Below, piece by piece: positions 1 through 11,925 of a stretch of 64,000 bases of DNA. This DNA comes from Takakia lepidozioides (lineage: Eukaryota; Streptophyta; Takakiopsida; Takakiales; Takakiaceae). A program made the translations under genes and the position numbers. The stretch spans positions 24,490,001-24,554,000 of the forward strand of contig CM060733.1 in the NCBI GenBank assembly GCA_030704615.1, written 5' to 3'. The notes beneath the pieces are model-generated. The model was not told the origin of the DNA and did no database searches. It saw nothing but the letters and a program-made list of their open reading frames with translations. The stretch's first letter is position 1. Each line of letters opens with the position of its first letter.

Positions 1-3000
1 CTTGACCTCAGAGTTAATCCCTCTGCAGTGTATAAATTTAGTGAGACTCAGCGCTTTGCCCTTGCCAACTTTCTGGATATGTGGAAGAGAGATAGAAAGA
101 CGCACCAACAGAAGTGTGTGACCACTGTCCTTGAAGTAGCGGACCCGGCATCCTGGTATTATTTTCTTTAACCTTTCAGCCTCGTCTTTACTTGGCAACA
201 TCTGGTCCTTCCCACTGCAAAACATGTTCAAGGAATTCTTAAGGAAAAGGTTGGAATAAAAGGAAAAACCACCAATTTTCGAGCCCTTTGGCTCTGCCTG
301 CTTCTCAGAAGAGTGTCTCTACTTCCTGTTGCGTTTTACCACTTCTGACTAGGATGAAGGAACATTGTCAGTTCCTCAGACTGGTTTACAAATATCAGTC
401 TACACCCTGATTTGGTCATGTTTGTACACAATTGGGCTGAGATGGCTCAATAACTTGCATTCCCCCTCTAAAGCTGGTAAGTGGGGATTCTTCCTTGGGC
501 CGACCTTGCAAGCACAAGGACTTCGGCTCTGATAGCATGTAATCGTGAGTTGGTGTAGAGGGCTGCAGCATGAAGCGTCTTCAGTTTCCAAAGCAGTGTC
601 TCCTTGGGCATCACATCTGCCAGAATCTGTACAGGACATGACTCACCAGGTAAATGATCAGCCAGAAGCCTCTCTTTACAGTTAAGTTGATCAAAGGAAT
701 CTGTCATTGCTCCACAATGATATCTACATGGACCTGTCTCTCCATGATGTCTTGTTCCGCCTATATCCTTTGCACTGGCAATGAGTATCAGATTTTCAGC
801 ATATTGTCACTGGCCCTTACCTCTCTATGCACATTTCAAAGGAACAAGCTGATTCTATCCTGATCATTGTGGGTACGTGAAAAGAGGGGATGCTAGAGGC
901 ACAAGGGAGAGAGACCGATAGAGTTGGCAAGAGGGAGAGAAGAGACGAGCGAAGTTGTTCTGCTCTCTCCAGAGGGGAAGCATTCCTCTGAACTTTTGCT
1001 TCCGCCATACGCAAAGGATCCCCTGCATATGCACATCAAACCAGTCTATTTCTTATCAGACCAAGAGTATTTTTTGAGGTCAGTCATACATATTGCTTTA
1101 CAGAGTAACATGCCAAATTCGTCATCTGGGTTTAAGCATCTGCAAGTGAAAATACATCCCAACATGATCTCAGAACAGTAAAGCAAAATATGCTTAGTGA
1201 GGGTCAGGAATTACCCAATATAAAGCTGAGAAGATACGGAACAGAGGAGTAAACATCTGATGGCAATGCGTACACCAAAGGAAACAAGGGCTGGAGCTGT
1301 GACCTATCGAATGACGTAGCTGATTCTCCTCCACAACATCAAAGTTATCAGTCCAGTGTGCAAAACCTCACCTTTCTTTCTTTTGCTGCCTCTTAAAGAT
1401 AGAAGGCTATGGTAAGCCAACATTCGCAGGGAACAGCATGAGTAAATTCAACGACGGAAGGGTGAAAACCCCAGAAATGAGAAAACCTATGCACAAAAAG
1501 AAGGCAATCGTGTCTTTGAGCTTCCTGAATTTCCTTTCTTTCTTTCTCTTCTTTATGCTCTTTTGCGAGGGAAGGGGTAAGACCTTGATCAAATGTAATC
1601 AGAAAATCTCATTGAAAAAAACTTGAGCAAACATTAGAGACTGTGTGTGTCTCTTTCTCTCTGTGGACATTTAAAAGTTCTTCTCTTTGGCCTCCCACAA
1701 CAGGAACAATCTCTCTCTCGGTCTCTCTGATAAACATCCTTTCTGTGTCTAAGAAGCAAACAATCTCTAATATCGATACATGGTGCTAGTCATCCAAGAG
1801 TACCTGGAGGATGTATAACTTACCAGGGTTGGCAAGGACTAAAATCAAGTCTAGTTTAGGGTTGCGCGCCGCAATAGACAGGGCCAAAGCTCCACCAAAG
1901 GAATCACCCATTAAATATATAGGGCTAGATGGCCGGCGCTCCCTCTCTGCTAACACCGTTTCTTCCACCAGTCTTAACAGGCCTGACAATAATTGTCAAA
2001 CACAGTCAGCTGTACATCCTACACTTGCAAGTGAAATTCCCCACACTGACATGCCCTCAACAATACCAAGGTAAATCTAACTTTGAGTTCAACACCTTGT
2101 GATTACAACTTTGTGCAACGGCGTACCTTGGTCCACAGGGAGTTGCATGAGCATGGTGTACAAACTGAGCTGTACAAACAATTGTATCTAAACTCAAGTT
2201 TCCCGAAACATGAATTATTGTACAAAGTTTCAGCAAGGATTTAAGGTTGGAGGGCAGCAGCCAATAAACCTGTGAAAGCAGTTCGGTCATGAGCTGGGAT
2301 ATGAAGGCAACGCATCTCAAATAGCCTGCGACAGAGACAGAATAATAGGAAGGGATTCCCTGAACATCAGGAGACTTAATGAGGGTGGTTTTGATGTCTC
2401 CACAGTCTGCGGAAAAACAAGCTTTCTGTTCCCTCTGCACATATGTGCAAAGATATCTGTATGAAAAAATAGTGCAAGAAATGTAAGGGGTTTGTGTGTA
2501 CAAGAAAGTCCTTAGACACACAAAAGGGAAAAAAAAGACAAAGGGAACTGACCGCCCCAGGGATTCATGGTGTATAATAAGTCCTAGGCCGGTGCCGTCC
2601 ATGCCTACATGCCATTACATACCATTAATACATACACCCAAAATCAAACCAGGATGCCAACAGCTAACCACGCCTGACAGGCTATGGTCAGAACACAAAC
2701 ATCTCCACAAACAACTATATACAGAGAGACAAAGAGAGAGCAACAGAAGTTCCTTGACTGATTGCCAGTATGCCTAGGGGAAAACTCTACATCGCAAGAT
2801 TATGTGGCTCTCTTACTGACATATGGAAAGGAAGTGGCGGCATAAGATTGCGGGCATCACTTGGTTGCCCGGTTGCATAGTTGATTCAGACGAAAAGACA
2901 CATACACAAGGAGGAATTCGCTTCAGACCTGGAAGAAAAAGGAGGAGGGGAGCATTGATGGGTGGTGGGGGAAGGAGAGGCGAGAACCAGCGGGGCGGCC

Positions 3001-3986
3001 CTCCATCATCAGTGAGAAACACAGTCACCTATTTTACACACAATTTGTTTGACTTGAGTGAGGTGAATTTCACACAAACGGACGCCCATAATTTGCCGAT
3101 GTGAATGATGCCATTCAGAGAAGGGGAGATACAGTCTTCATTGGGCGTCTGGAAAGTAAAATCTGGGAAGCCCGGGATTAGACTTCTGCATAGCAACCTG
3201 GATGATTAGACGAATAGATTTCGACAGTTACTTAGGTGCCCAAAGCCCTCCAATATACTTTGTCTTTCTTTCATCTTCATAGCTGAAGTTCGCGAGGAAC
3301 GACCAATTTGTGTACATTCTTTCTTCCAAACAGATGCACTCATTGACTGCCGAAGTTGACTACGACGGACCTCCATAGCTTAGAATCCCAGGATAGCTAA
3401 GCTCTCCGGGGATTTTCAGAAATTCCCCAGATAGGCAGCGCAATTCAGCTACAGTGAGTGTTGATTGCAGACATCGATACGCTGTTGCTTCCAGAATTGT
3501 TGCTCCTCACTAAATATATCATCTGTTTCTCTCTCGCTCTCTATCCCCAATCCAATTTCTTAATCTAGACTGAGAGGCTAACTATGTCTCCGTGTTCTGC
3601 TTGCATTTCGGCTCCGAGTGGGGGTAATACCTGTTCCATATAGTCATGGACACTGCGAATCTGAGTTCTCCCTGGTTCCAGATCCTCTGCTATTCCTCTC
3701 CTCGGCGCCTCAACTGTGACAAAGCTCTGCCCTCGCCGTCCAAATAATGTCCCATTCTCTTTCTCCAGCTGCCCAACACTCGACTCACTGTCAGTTGCTA
3801 CCGCTGCAGGCCGCTGTCTCCGGCTTTGTGCAGATCGAATAGAAGACACATGTCTTCTCAGTCTCCTAATTCTCGTCAAACCCACATGGAGTGCAACCGA
3901 CTTGGAGCTTCCATGCGGTAATACACTTGTCTGCAACAATCCACCGTCGAGGAAAACTGGAATCCTGGACCGGCAAGCTAGATTAT

Positions 3987-3990
<4 letters not shown>
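1..3990 (-). CDS. Phytyl ester synthase / diacylglycerol acyltransferase-like protein, 5' part (exons 1-9, start of 10)
   Basis: Plant PES/ELT-type acyltransferases esterify phytol and fatty acids in plastids. They have an alpha/beta-hydrolase domain followed by an acyltransferase domain. Exons by splice site and phase: 3990-3631, 3028-2929, 2604-2553, 2325-2270, 1982-1824, 1319-1215, 1022-916, 626-505, 214-106, and a tentative tenth from about 20 to 1. Exons 1-9 give 390 in-frame codons with no stop. The basic, Ser/Arg-rich N-terminus would suit a plastid transit peptide. Family blocks appear in order: DGGPPRWFSPL, MDGTGLGLIIHHESLG, RCLHIPAHDRT, the nucleophile elbow GDSFGG (Ser217), MPKETLLWKLK, SGKDQMLPS (Asp357) and DSGHTLLL (His386). 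The hydrolase triad is therefore intact. The acyltransferase half lies outside the window. A CT tract directly precedes the start codon. The family is certain; the exact enzyme activity is inferred. Confidence 0.92.

Positions 3991-4023
<33 letters not shown>
3991..4023. repeat. (CT)n microsatellite just upstream of the PES-like start codon
   Basis: About 16 uninterrupted CT units, read as GA in the sense direction of the minus-strand gene. The tract abuts the start codon at 3990-3988, so it lies in the 5' UTR or core promoter. Confidence 0.9.
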
Positions 4024-4026
<3 letters not shown>

Positions 4027-4520
4027 CCCAAATTCCCAAATCCCAACTTGGATTGAACTATAAAGCTAAGTAGCATAGAAACAAATCAGACATGATCAAA
4101 CAATTAAGCCAGCTCTGTGGAGTGACTAGAAGTCACATCAGTAACCTGCTTGGGAGACAGACACAGAGAAGCTGGGAGGAGAAAAGAGATGAACTAGCTA
4201 AGTAGAACTACTAGTGTTGAAGGTCAGGACTGGGAACTGTGGAGAGCAGAGTGTCAGAGAGCCAGACGGCCCGGCGAGGGACACGGGCTGCAGGCGAAGA
4301 AAAGGCAAGAGACAGGAATCGACAGCGGCTCCTCGCACGTAAGTACTCAATACATATCTCTTCTGATTTTCTTAACCGCATTAAGTGGGTTCCCTTGTGG
4401 TGGCCAAGGGAAGGACCCACCGTGGAATGTGGTAGCTCGGATTTGAAACCATAACCACCTGGGTGGTGCGTTATTGTGTATGGTTGGGCGAAATTGAACC
4501 ACCCAGTGCTCGGTTAGACA
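4024..4520. other. Upstream flank of the PES-like gene, no gene seen
   Basis: No coding stretch with family resemblance. The end of this interval (about 4488-4510) shares a short motif with 5024-5042 (both contain ccacccagtg), so it may already be repeat-derived. Confidence 0.5.
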
Positions 4521-4650
4521 ACTAGATGTAGCAGCGGTGCTGGGCACATACCACCTCGGAAGTGGATGTGGGTTCAATCCCACCAATTGGTGTCACAAAG
4601 GGAGCACCTTCCCGGTCGTAAGGGTTGACACCGTCAAAACCTAGCTAGTG
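4521..4650 (+). mobile_element. tRNA-derived SINE, copy 1
   Basis: An A-box-like segment (gtagcagcggtgctgggc, from about 4527) is followed about 35 bases later by a B-box (gggttcaatccc, about 4569-4580). The order and spacing are those of an RNA polymerase III promoter. The body after the B box (ggtgtcac, gcaccttccc) resembles the copies at 50.1 and 53.3 kb. It cannot fold into a complete cloverleaf, so it is a SINE head and not a tRNA gene. Confidence 0.6.
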
Positions 4651-6154
4651 TAGTTTTGGTGGGCTTTAAGTATATGGTAATGCCTTGAGTGGAGGGCATT
4701 CCCGGATTTAAGGGCCTGACCCTAGAGGAAGGCCCGACACAAGGGGCATTACCCTGCGTAAAAAAATGGGATGATTTCCTTATCTTTTCATCCTTCCTTT
4801 ATGCTTTCTCCCCGCCAGTAGCTTGCCGTGAAAAAGATTTTTGAGGTAAAGATAAAGAAATATCGTAGGTGTGGAAGCTTGCGCGCTATCTCCGCAGCAA
4901 AAAGACGCTGCAGGGCGTTGGCCGCTCTGGCCCCTTCAAACGCTTGGATGCACTTTCGCCTCTGTTCCGCTTCTTCTTGCGGAGTATGGGTGGGCTTCAG
5001 ACCCTCCAACGCAGCGGTCAACTCAAACTGAGCCACCCAGTGATCAGAAGGTGTGTCGAGGACCAATTCAGGGCATTCAACCTAAGCACCAAGAGGCGGA
5101 TAATCAACTTCAACCACCAGGCTAGGATCAACCGAAGCACGCACTATGCTGGCAAAAATCGACTCAAAATGACCAGCGGGAGTTTATTTGTATGCGTTAA
5201 GCTCAGCGTCAGTTAGAGGATTAGAAGACGAGGCCATTGCCGCAGGTTACAGGAACGCAAGCAGATACTATGAAAGCCAGGAACAAGCAAAAACACGAGC
5301 GAGAACTGAAACAGTAGAGCGCCGCCATGACAACAGTGCTAGTGTACAGCTAGTTGACGTACAAGGAAGGAATGTGTAGCTAATGATTAACGAAATCCTG
5401 CCCCCCATCTCCACCAAGATTCTCGCCCACCCCGTTATTCCTCTTCCTCTAGGGGTATTGAGCTATCACGGGGATGTGTGCTCGGTAAAGCAGGCTAGCG
5501 AGATAGGCAAGATCCAATGGAGAGGAGTCAGAATCATTCACATGGACTAACAGCACATCCTCACTTACACCTTCTTCATCCAAAACTCACACACAAGTAC
5601 ACTAGGGTTTACACACCAAACGTACACCGCTGCCTTAAGCGTCGTGTTGATCTCTTTCATAAACGAAGGCCCACAATCTCATCTAACCAAGTGGCAAGCC
5701 CTGATTGGTTATTTGGATTCCATCCGGGTGTCTGTCCATATAGGACGCCACCTCATTCTATTTTAGAGATAAACTAGCTGTTAATATAAGACAATACTTA
5801 GTTTAAAAATAGATTGTTTCCAGCTAGTTTCATCCAAGCCCTTTGCCAATGGTCATCATCTAGCGTATGTTTATCCAAATGTCGAAAAGGTAGGTAGAGG
5901 GAATCTAGCCATTACAAGCCCATGGTTCCGGGGCGTAACAGGACAAGTGGGATTTTATGTGTAGGGGGAGGCCCTGCCCGAGGGCGCCCGAGGCAGGCAG
6001 CCCTTAAATTGTGGAATAACGTGAAGAGCAGCTTAGAATTTTCACTCAATCTGCAGAATGTTCCTCCAATTTGAGGGGGAGTATTTCGAGGCATATTCCT
6101 GTCGGGGAGGGACCTTGAATCAATTCTGGGCGGTTCTTTACGCTACGTACAGAA
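4651..6154. other. Intergenic, no recognised gene
   Basis: The only notable open stretch is on the minus strand, 5066 to about 4850. It encodes a charged, Gln/Glu/Ala-rich segment beginning MVLDTPSDHWVAQFELTA that I do not recognise. It could be a stray exon or chance. The rest (5.1-6.15 kb) shows no family signature. Confidence 0.4.
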
Positions 6155-6640
6155 CTAGGGCTGATTTCTCTTTGTAAATTTCTGCGCATTATCCAGGGTA
6201 AGAGCCCGCCCCATGATTACCAGTGCATTACACACTCGTGTAATGGTGTAATGGACGGATGCATTACACGAGTGTGTCAGGCCAAAGACAAGCTCTTGAA
6301 GGGTTGGCGGCTCTAGTGGGCTGAAGTTGACGTTCCGCAGTTCACAGTAGTTGGGGAGGTTTCTGGCGAGACTTCCTTCCGCCCAATTTACCCATTTGCG
6401 CATCGTCTGTGGGAGCTGGTAAAAGGTGGCAGTTCTCTTGTCTTGGCCAACCTGAGGCCCACCTGGAAACCTAATTACAATGTGGACATAATTTGGGATG
6501 ACCATGTTGCAGGCATTCCCGTCTCTTGCTTTCCTCATACTGTGCATGATATTTTGATTTTCCCCGCTATTGTGTTTAGACAGGAAAAATTGGGTCACTA
6601 CTTGCCTGGATTTCATGTTACTGATTATCCGGTGCATCAC
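6155..6640 (-). other. Unassigned 161-codon open reading frame next to a retroelement
   Basis: An open stretch on the minus strand contains protein-like text (for example GSLARNLPNYCELRNVNF) and continues in another minus frame to about 6840. I do not recognise the family. It sits just before the Ty3/gypsy remnant in the opposite orientation and is probably part of the same transposon-rich debris. It may not be expressed. Confidence 0.25.
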
Positions 6641-6844
6641 TGCTTGCCAAGGAGAAGCTTATCCGCTCCATTGTTCGAGTGGCTTTCTAGCTCAAAGTAG
6701 ACGAGGAACTGTGGCACTTTCTGGGTGAAGGTGTTTACATGCTTCACAAACACAGATTCATAAGTGGCTATTGCATCAAGGACTATGAGTCCAAATTGCG
6801 GCCTACCATAAGGTAACCACTTTGTTTTTAACAGACAGACTACA

Positions 6845-8844
6845 ATGCCTGTCACTACTCGGTCTGGCAAGGAGCCATGGAATGTACTAGATGAGTTGGA
6901 TGATGTGGATCTTACTGATGATGTGAAAGTTGATGGTGACACTCTTCCTGATCCTATGTCTGAAACCTTGTCTCCCGAGGAGCCACTACCAGGTGATGAT
7001 ACCAGTCTGACCCAAGGGGTCCCTCCAGCCTCTGGTAATGTGCCTAACCTCAATATTCAGGGCATTGTGATGTTATGGCTACGTTGTCTAGTTGTCCTGC
7101 TTTTATGCAGCTCTTTTTGGATAAGCAAATAGGTTCGCCCTCAGTTACCAAGCTCAAGGAGGTCCATCGTGCTCACAAACGGCCTTATCCTGACTATGAG
7201 GTAGGCCAGGACTTTGACAACTTCCTCAAATTCAATGAGCTGCCAGCTTCTACCAATATGCTTGATGCAGGAGTTATTAAACCCTCTATTCCCCCCTGGG
7301 CCAACCCCATCGTGTTGGTTGCCAAGAAAGATGGTACCACCCGTTTCTGTGTTGATTTCCGACGTCTCACTGCCCTAACCAAAAAGGATGTATATCCCTT
7401 ACCTCGCATTAATGATACTTTGGATCAACTCAATGGTGCCACTCTCTTCTCTTCCTTGGATCTTGCTGCGGGCTTTTGGCAGGTTCCACTCACAGAGTCA
7501 GCTAAGGAGAAAACTGCGTTCACCTGTAAGATGGGCCTCTTTCAGTTTGAAACCATGTCTTTTGGATTATGTAATGCCATTGCCACCTTTCAACGTCTCA
7601 TGGATGTTGTTCTAGGGAACTTGCGCTGGGAATGTGCATTGGTATATGTTGATGACATCAACGTTTACTCAGCTGACTTTGATTCTCACATGCTGGATCT
7701 CAAGCGCATTTTGTGCAGGCTTAGAGGAGCAGGCCTCAAGGTGAAAGCCAAGAAATGTGATCTGTGCATGACGGAGCTTCATTTTCTTGGCCACCTTCTC
7801 TCAGCTAAAGGCATTAGCCCTGACCCTGACTTACAATAAGTCTTTGGGTATCCAGTACTCCACTGCTTCTATGATCGTGTGACAATATTCATAATTTGAA
7901 CATCCTTCTCTGAAAATATAACTAGTGTAACAAACTTTTCTGATTGGGATTAGAGTAATCAATAGAGCTAGACGAGACAACCACTCTTCACTTCTAATCC
8001 TACATTCCCAAGGTGCTCGGCTATCTGGGAATATTCCACTCCACGTGACAAAAATTGTGTCCGTGCTTTCCTTGGGTTAGGCTCATACTATCGTCGTTTC
8101 ATTAAACACTTTGCTCACATTGCCGCTGCGCTTAATTAGTTGTTATGCAAAGATGTTCGCTATCTTTGGGGTAGGTCCCAAATCACTGCTTTTGAGAAAC
8201 TCAAAATCGCCCTCACCAGTGCACCCATTCTGGGCTTTCCTGATTTTTCATTGTCCTTTATTCTTCAGACTGATGCCTCTGACTTGGCTGTTTCAGCTAT
8301 TCTATGCCAAAAGAGAGACGACAGGGAATATGTGGTGGCCTATGCTTCTAGGCGGCTTGACAAACATGAAAAGAACTATAGCATCACTGATAAAGAGGGC
8401 CTTGCAGTCATTTTTGGGGTGAAACATTTCAGGCAGTATCTCCATGGCTGCCCCTTTGTTATTCAGACTTATCATCTTCCATTGAAGGCTCTCAAAACCC
8501 CACAAGCACTCTCGGGACGCTTGGCTCGGTGGTCACTTACTCTTCAAATGTTCGAGTACGACATTGAGTACAAGAAAGGCAAAGCCAACAGCAATGCCGA
8601 TGCTCTCACACGCACTGAGACTAAGTCCTCTGCCCCTTATGTTACCTTAGATGACCTTGCACACTGCTTACCATCTGGTGCTTCACCCTTGCCTTCTTCC
8701 TCTCCTGACGGATCCGATTTACTTGCTTTGTTTGCCACTGTTCCTTTTCTTCCACCTGATCTCATGTCTAAATGGGATTTGCTTTCCTTTCTGCTGGTTG
8801 AGGTTGGTTTAGAGTGTTGTCCTGTCACTGAGGTCATATTCTAG
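6845..8844 (+). mobile_element. Ty3/gypsy retrotransposon remnant 1 (reverse transcriptase and RNase H)
   Basis: A reverse transcriptase segment (about 7120-7839) carries VLVAKKDGTTRFCVDFRRL, FSSLDLAAGFWQ, FGLCNAIATFQR and the active-site motif YVDD (in VYVDDINVYS). After a break, 8041-8130 resumes with CVRAFLGLGSYYRRF. RNase H follows at 8140-8640, with TDASDLAVSAILCQ, YASRRLDKHEKNY and the terminal NADALTR. The reading frame is broken by an insertion of about 200 bases near 7845-8020, by a stop near 8136 and by frameshifts. No integrase, gag knuckle or LTR is recognisable nearby, so the copy is dead and partial. Confidence 0.9.
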
Positions 8845-10300
8845 GTATGATATCTCTCTCTCTTCTCTGATTGAACTGTACATTTCTCCTTCTAGTTCTG
8901 GTTTTGGCATTGAATCCTCTTACAAACGGTCCAATTCCCGCGGCCCTATTCCCGCGGCCTTATTCTCTTCTTATGTCTGTAATCGTTGCCGACTATGCAG
9001 GTTCGGCAGTTGCCGAACCTGTTTTTTCCGAACCGAGGGCAAACTTCTAGGCCACATTATGATGCAGCACCTTGCACTTTTTGACATGAAAAACAGTCAA
9101 AATTAGGTCGGGAAGGGCTCTGCTCATGCTTATATGTGCTCATGCTCATGCTCATGCTCACCGCTCATGCAAAATACACACCCTGACACCTCACTTGGCA
9201 TGTGAGACCAAATGAAGTCCCAACACACAAAATACAAATATAAATATCCAAAATGTCATAGTTAACTAAAAGTAGGTAATTCTAGTTAACCATGACTAAA
9301 ACCATGACATAGCAGACCCTACTTCTAGCTACAAGGTATATTGCTTTAAGATTGGATATCTTTAAGGTGGTGAGCAGCAGCCCAGCCCATTCGTTGCATC
9401 TCTTCTTGGCATCAAGCATCAGCCCATTTGTTGTCATGTGCTTGTATCTACAGCCTAAGCCATCAATCAGCAGTGAATGTTGACATTGTAGGGTGTAGTA
9501 CTATACTCTCTTTCCCATTTTGCAAAAAGGCGGATCGTTCTTCTATGGCAGATAGTGAACGCAGCTCAAAACACAAGAATGACGATTACACTTGTGAGGC
9601 GATTTGGCAAGAGCCGTTGCTGAAGCTAATGGTGGGGGGAGAAGATGAGTCACTTACCCCAGGAGAAAAGGATGAGATTCTCACATATGAAGCCTTCCGT
9701 GCCCAAAGAATAGGCGAGAGAAAAACAGCCGGGTTGTTAGAATGGCAACAGAAGGGCAGTCCTGGATAAGTAATGCAGTCTTCACGCTTCCATACTCTAC
9801 ATGCAGGGCCTCCCCTCCTTCTTCATTGTTTGGCTCACATTCTCAGCTCCTCATTTTGCTCAAGTAACACTTGCATTGCGCTTCCCCTCGTTCGTGGCCC
9901 AACGTAGGCCTCTCCTGCGTTGCCATGGGCCAAACTCGTTGGTGTTACATAAACGACGTCCCTAGATTACAATAGCCCCTCACTAACTGCCATGTCAGCA
10001 ATCAGCAGTTGTTATGGATACTAAGGTAGTGGTTGCTTTATACCCTAGTTTTTATTTTGAAAAAAAATGACGGGTCCACATCCCATCTCCGCCACTAGAT
10101 GGACGTTGGACCGTCCGATGCAACCCGGGGACATGGACAACGTTCGCGACATGTCTTCACTTTTTCTTCTACTCACACCACACAGTCTCTCGCGTTTTTT
10201 GCATTAAGTCGCTTTTACACACTGCTGACTCCCTTCTCTTGTTACTGTTCTCCGAGTTCCTACTGTAGAGAGAAAGAGGCGCGCGCGCCGAAAGCCCGTT
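8845..10300. other. Intergenic with short repeats; one weak ORF
   Basis: Holds a doubled cccgcggcc motif near 8940-8960 and a gctcat tandem at about 9120-9170. An open stretch at 9546-9769 (plus) encodes an acidic, charged peptide starting MADSERSSKHKNDDYTCEA with no family I recognise. Confidence 0.4.
9120..9170. repeat. Short tandem repeat of gctcat
   Basis: Six or more imperfect copies of gctcatgct or gctcat in about 50 bases. Confidence 0.8.
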
Positions 10301-10626
10301 ATGTGTGGAATGGCCCCATTGCGAAGAAGTAGTCGTTTGAGTGCAAATACTCCTGTTCACATGGGTGGGGGGGGGAAAAGGATGTCGAGCGACTGGAGAA
10401 GAAGAACTTGGAGGAGGATAGTGCTGCGACTCACAAGTGCCGACTACTCACCAGAAAGCGAGAGCGCGGAGGAGGAGGACGTGGACAGTGCTGACAAGCT
10501 TGAGCCAGCTCGTCCACAAAATGACTCCTATCAGCGGCCTGCTAGGACTACCACCTCCACAAAGGAGGCTAACAAGATGGCGGTGGATCCCTAAGACCTC
10601 TCTTCTCTCTCTCTCTCTCTTCCAAG
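10301..10626 (+). CDS. Possible first exon of an unknown nuclear-type protein
   Basis: An open stretch starting at 10301 encodes a basic then acidic peptide with LRRSSRLSANTP near the N-terminus and a Glu/Asp/Ser block (SESAEEEDVDSADK) further on. That composition is common in nuclear proteins. A strong donor-like site (ccaag/gtaagt) lies at about 10626 after a CT tract, but this frame stops at 10592-10594 before reaching it. No downstream exon could be joined, because the following 1.1 kb is a minisatellite. It may be a real start exon, an untranslated leader or chance. Confidence 0.2.
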
Positions 10627-10689
10627 GTAAGTCACATTACCTTCCTACGAGTCTTCAAAACTAGTTTTTGACCATGTTTAATTCTGTAA

Positions 10690-11760
10690 GTACGCTGGTT
10701 GGGTGGGGTGAGGGCACCTTTTTCTTCAACCTATTGCAGCATATTTTTGCCCTCTCATCAGACTCAGCCTTTTTAACCCTAAATTACTGGTTGGTTGGTG
10801 AACTTCTTCTTTGACCTTTTCAACCTGTTAAACCCATAAATTGAATGCTGGTAGGGGTTGGGTGGTTGAGGGCACCTTCTTCTTAACCTATTGCAACCGT
10901 TTGCCCTCTCATCAGACTTGTTCCCGTGAATGCATGTTGAATTCTTGTAAGTTAGATGGTTGGGTGGGTGGGTTTGACGGCACATTCTTCTTCAACTTAT
11001 TGCAGCCTGTTTTTTTTGTTGTTTTCCCTCTCTCGACTCGGCCGTGAATCGGCATGGTTGAATTCTGAAGTTACACTGAAGTTAGATGGGTTGGGTGGTG
11101 GTGAGGGCACCTTCTTCTTTGACGTAATTCCGTTATTTAGCAGCCTATTTGCAAATGGTCAAATGCAGAACTGCGGGCACTGAATGCATGTTGAATTTTT
11201 GAAGTGAAAGTCTAGCATTACTGGGTGGTGGTTGTGAGGGCACCTTCTTCTTGACGTAATGTTGCTGTGTTTTGCCCTCTCATGAGACTCGCCCTGAATG
11301 GCATGTTGAATTCGGCAAATTAGCAGGTTCCGGGTGGTCGTGAGGGCACCGTCTTCTTTGATTAGTTTGCAGCTGGTTTTTGCCCTCTCATCAGACTCAG
11401 GCCCTGAACTGCATGTTGAATTTCTGGAAGTTAGCTGGTTGGGTGGTTGGTGGTTGAGGGGGCACTTTATTTATTTGACGTATTCGCGTTTATGTTGTCG
11501 CCTCTATCAATCAAATTCGGGCCCTTGTCAAATGCATGTGAATATGCAAGTTAGCTGGCTGGGTGGGTGGTGATGAACAACCTTCTCATTGGACCTATGA
11601 CAGCTGGCTTGCCCTGTCATTAGACTCAGGCCCGAATGCATTGTTTGGAATTCTGTCAGTTAGCTGGTTTGGGCGTGGTACCTTCTGCCTTGACGTTTAT
11701 TGCACCTTTGTTTTGACCTTGTTCATGGACTCGGCCCTGGAAGAATTGTTGGCTTAGAAA
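10690..11760 (+). repeat. Degenerate minisatellite, about ten units of 60-130 bp
   Basis: Each unit runs: a tggttgggtggt-type G-rich block, gtgagggcaccttcttc, a pyrimidine block with cctattgcagcctg, ttgccctctcatcagactc, ggccctgaatgcatgttgaa, then ttctggaagttagc. Units begin near 10694, 10788, 10850, 10958, 11085, 11218, 11328, 11436, 11556 and 11664. Divergence between units is high, so the array is old. A further partial copy of the ccctctcatcagactcggccctgaatgcatg part sits at 11893-11925. Related solo copies occur on the opposite strand at 61.55-61.64 and 62.31-62.40 kb. Confidence 0.9.
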
Positions 11761-11925
11761 ACCCCGGACAGTTTAGTTTTCAGAGAGAGGGAGGGAGTCA
11801 GCTGCAATACAGCTTGGTTTTATCATGGGTTTTTCAATTACAACAGTGGGTACAGATAGGCTTACCCCCACTGAGTTTAAATTCAGTCTACTTTGCCCTC
11901 TCATCAGACTCGGCCCTGAATGCAT

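Noticed and set aside
2057-2602. A continuous 181-codon minus-strand open frame read as one protein
   Set aside because: Only two short pieces (2604-2553 and, in another frame, 2325-2270) match the PES family. The rest is intron that happens to be open.
10690-11760. CRISPR-like array
   Set aside because: Repeats are degenerate, 60-130 bp, without constant repeats and unique spacers, in a plant genome. It is a minisatellite.
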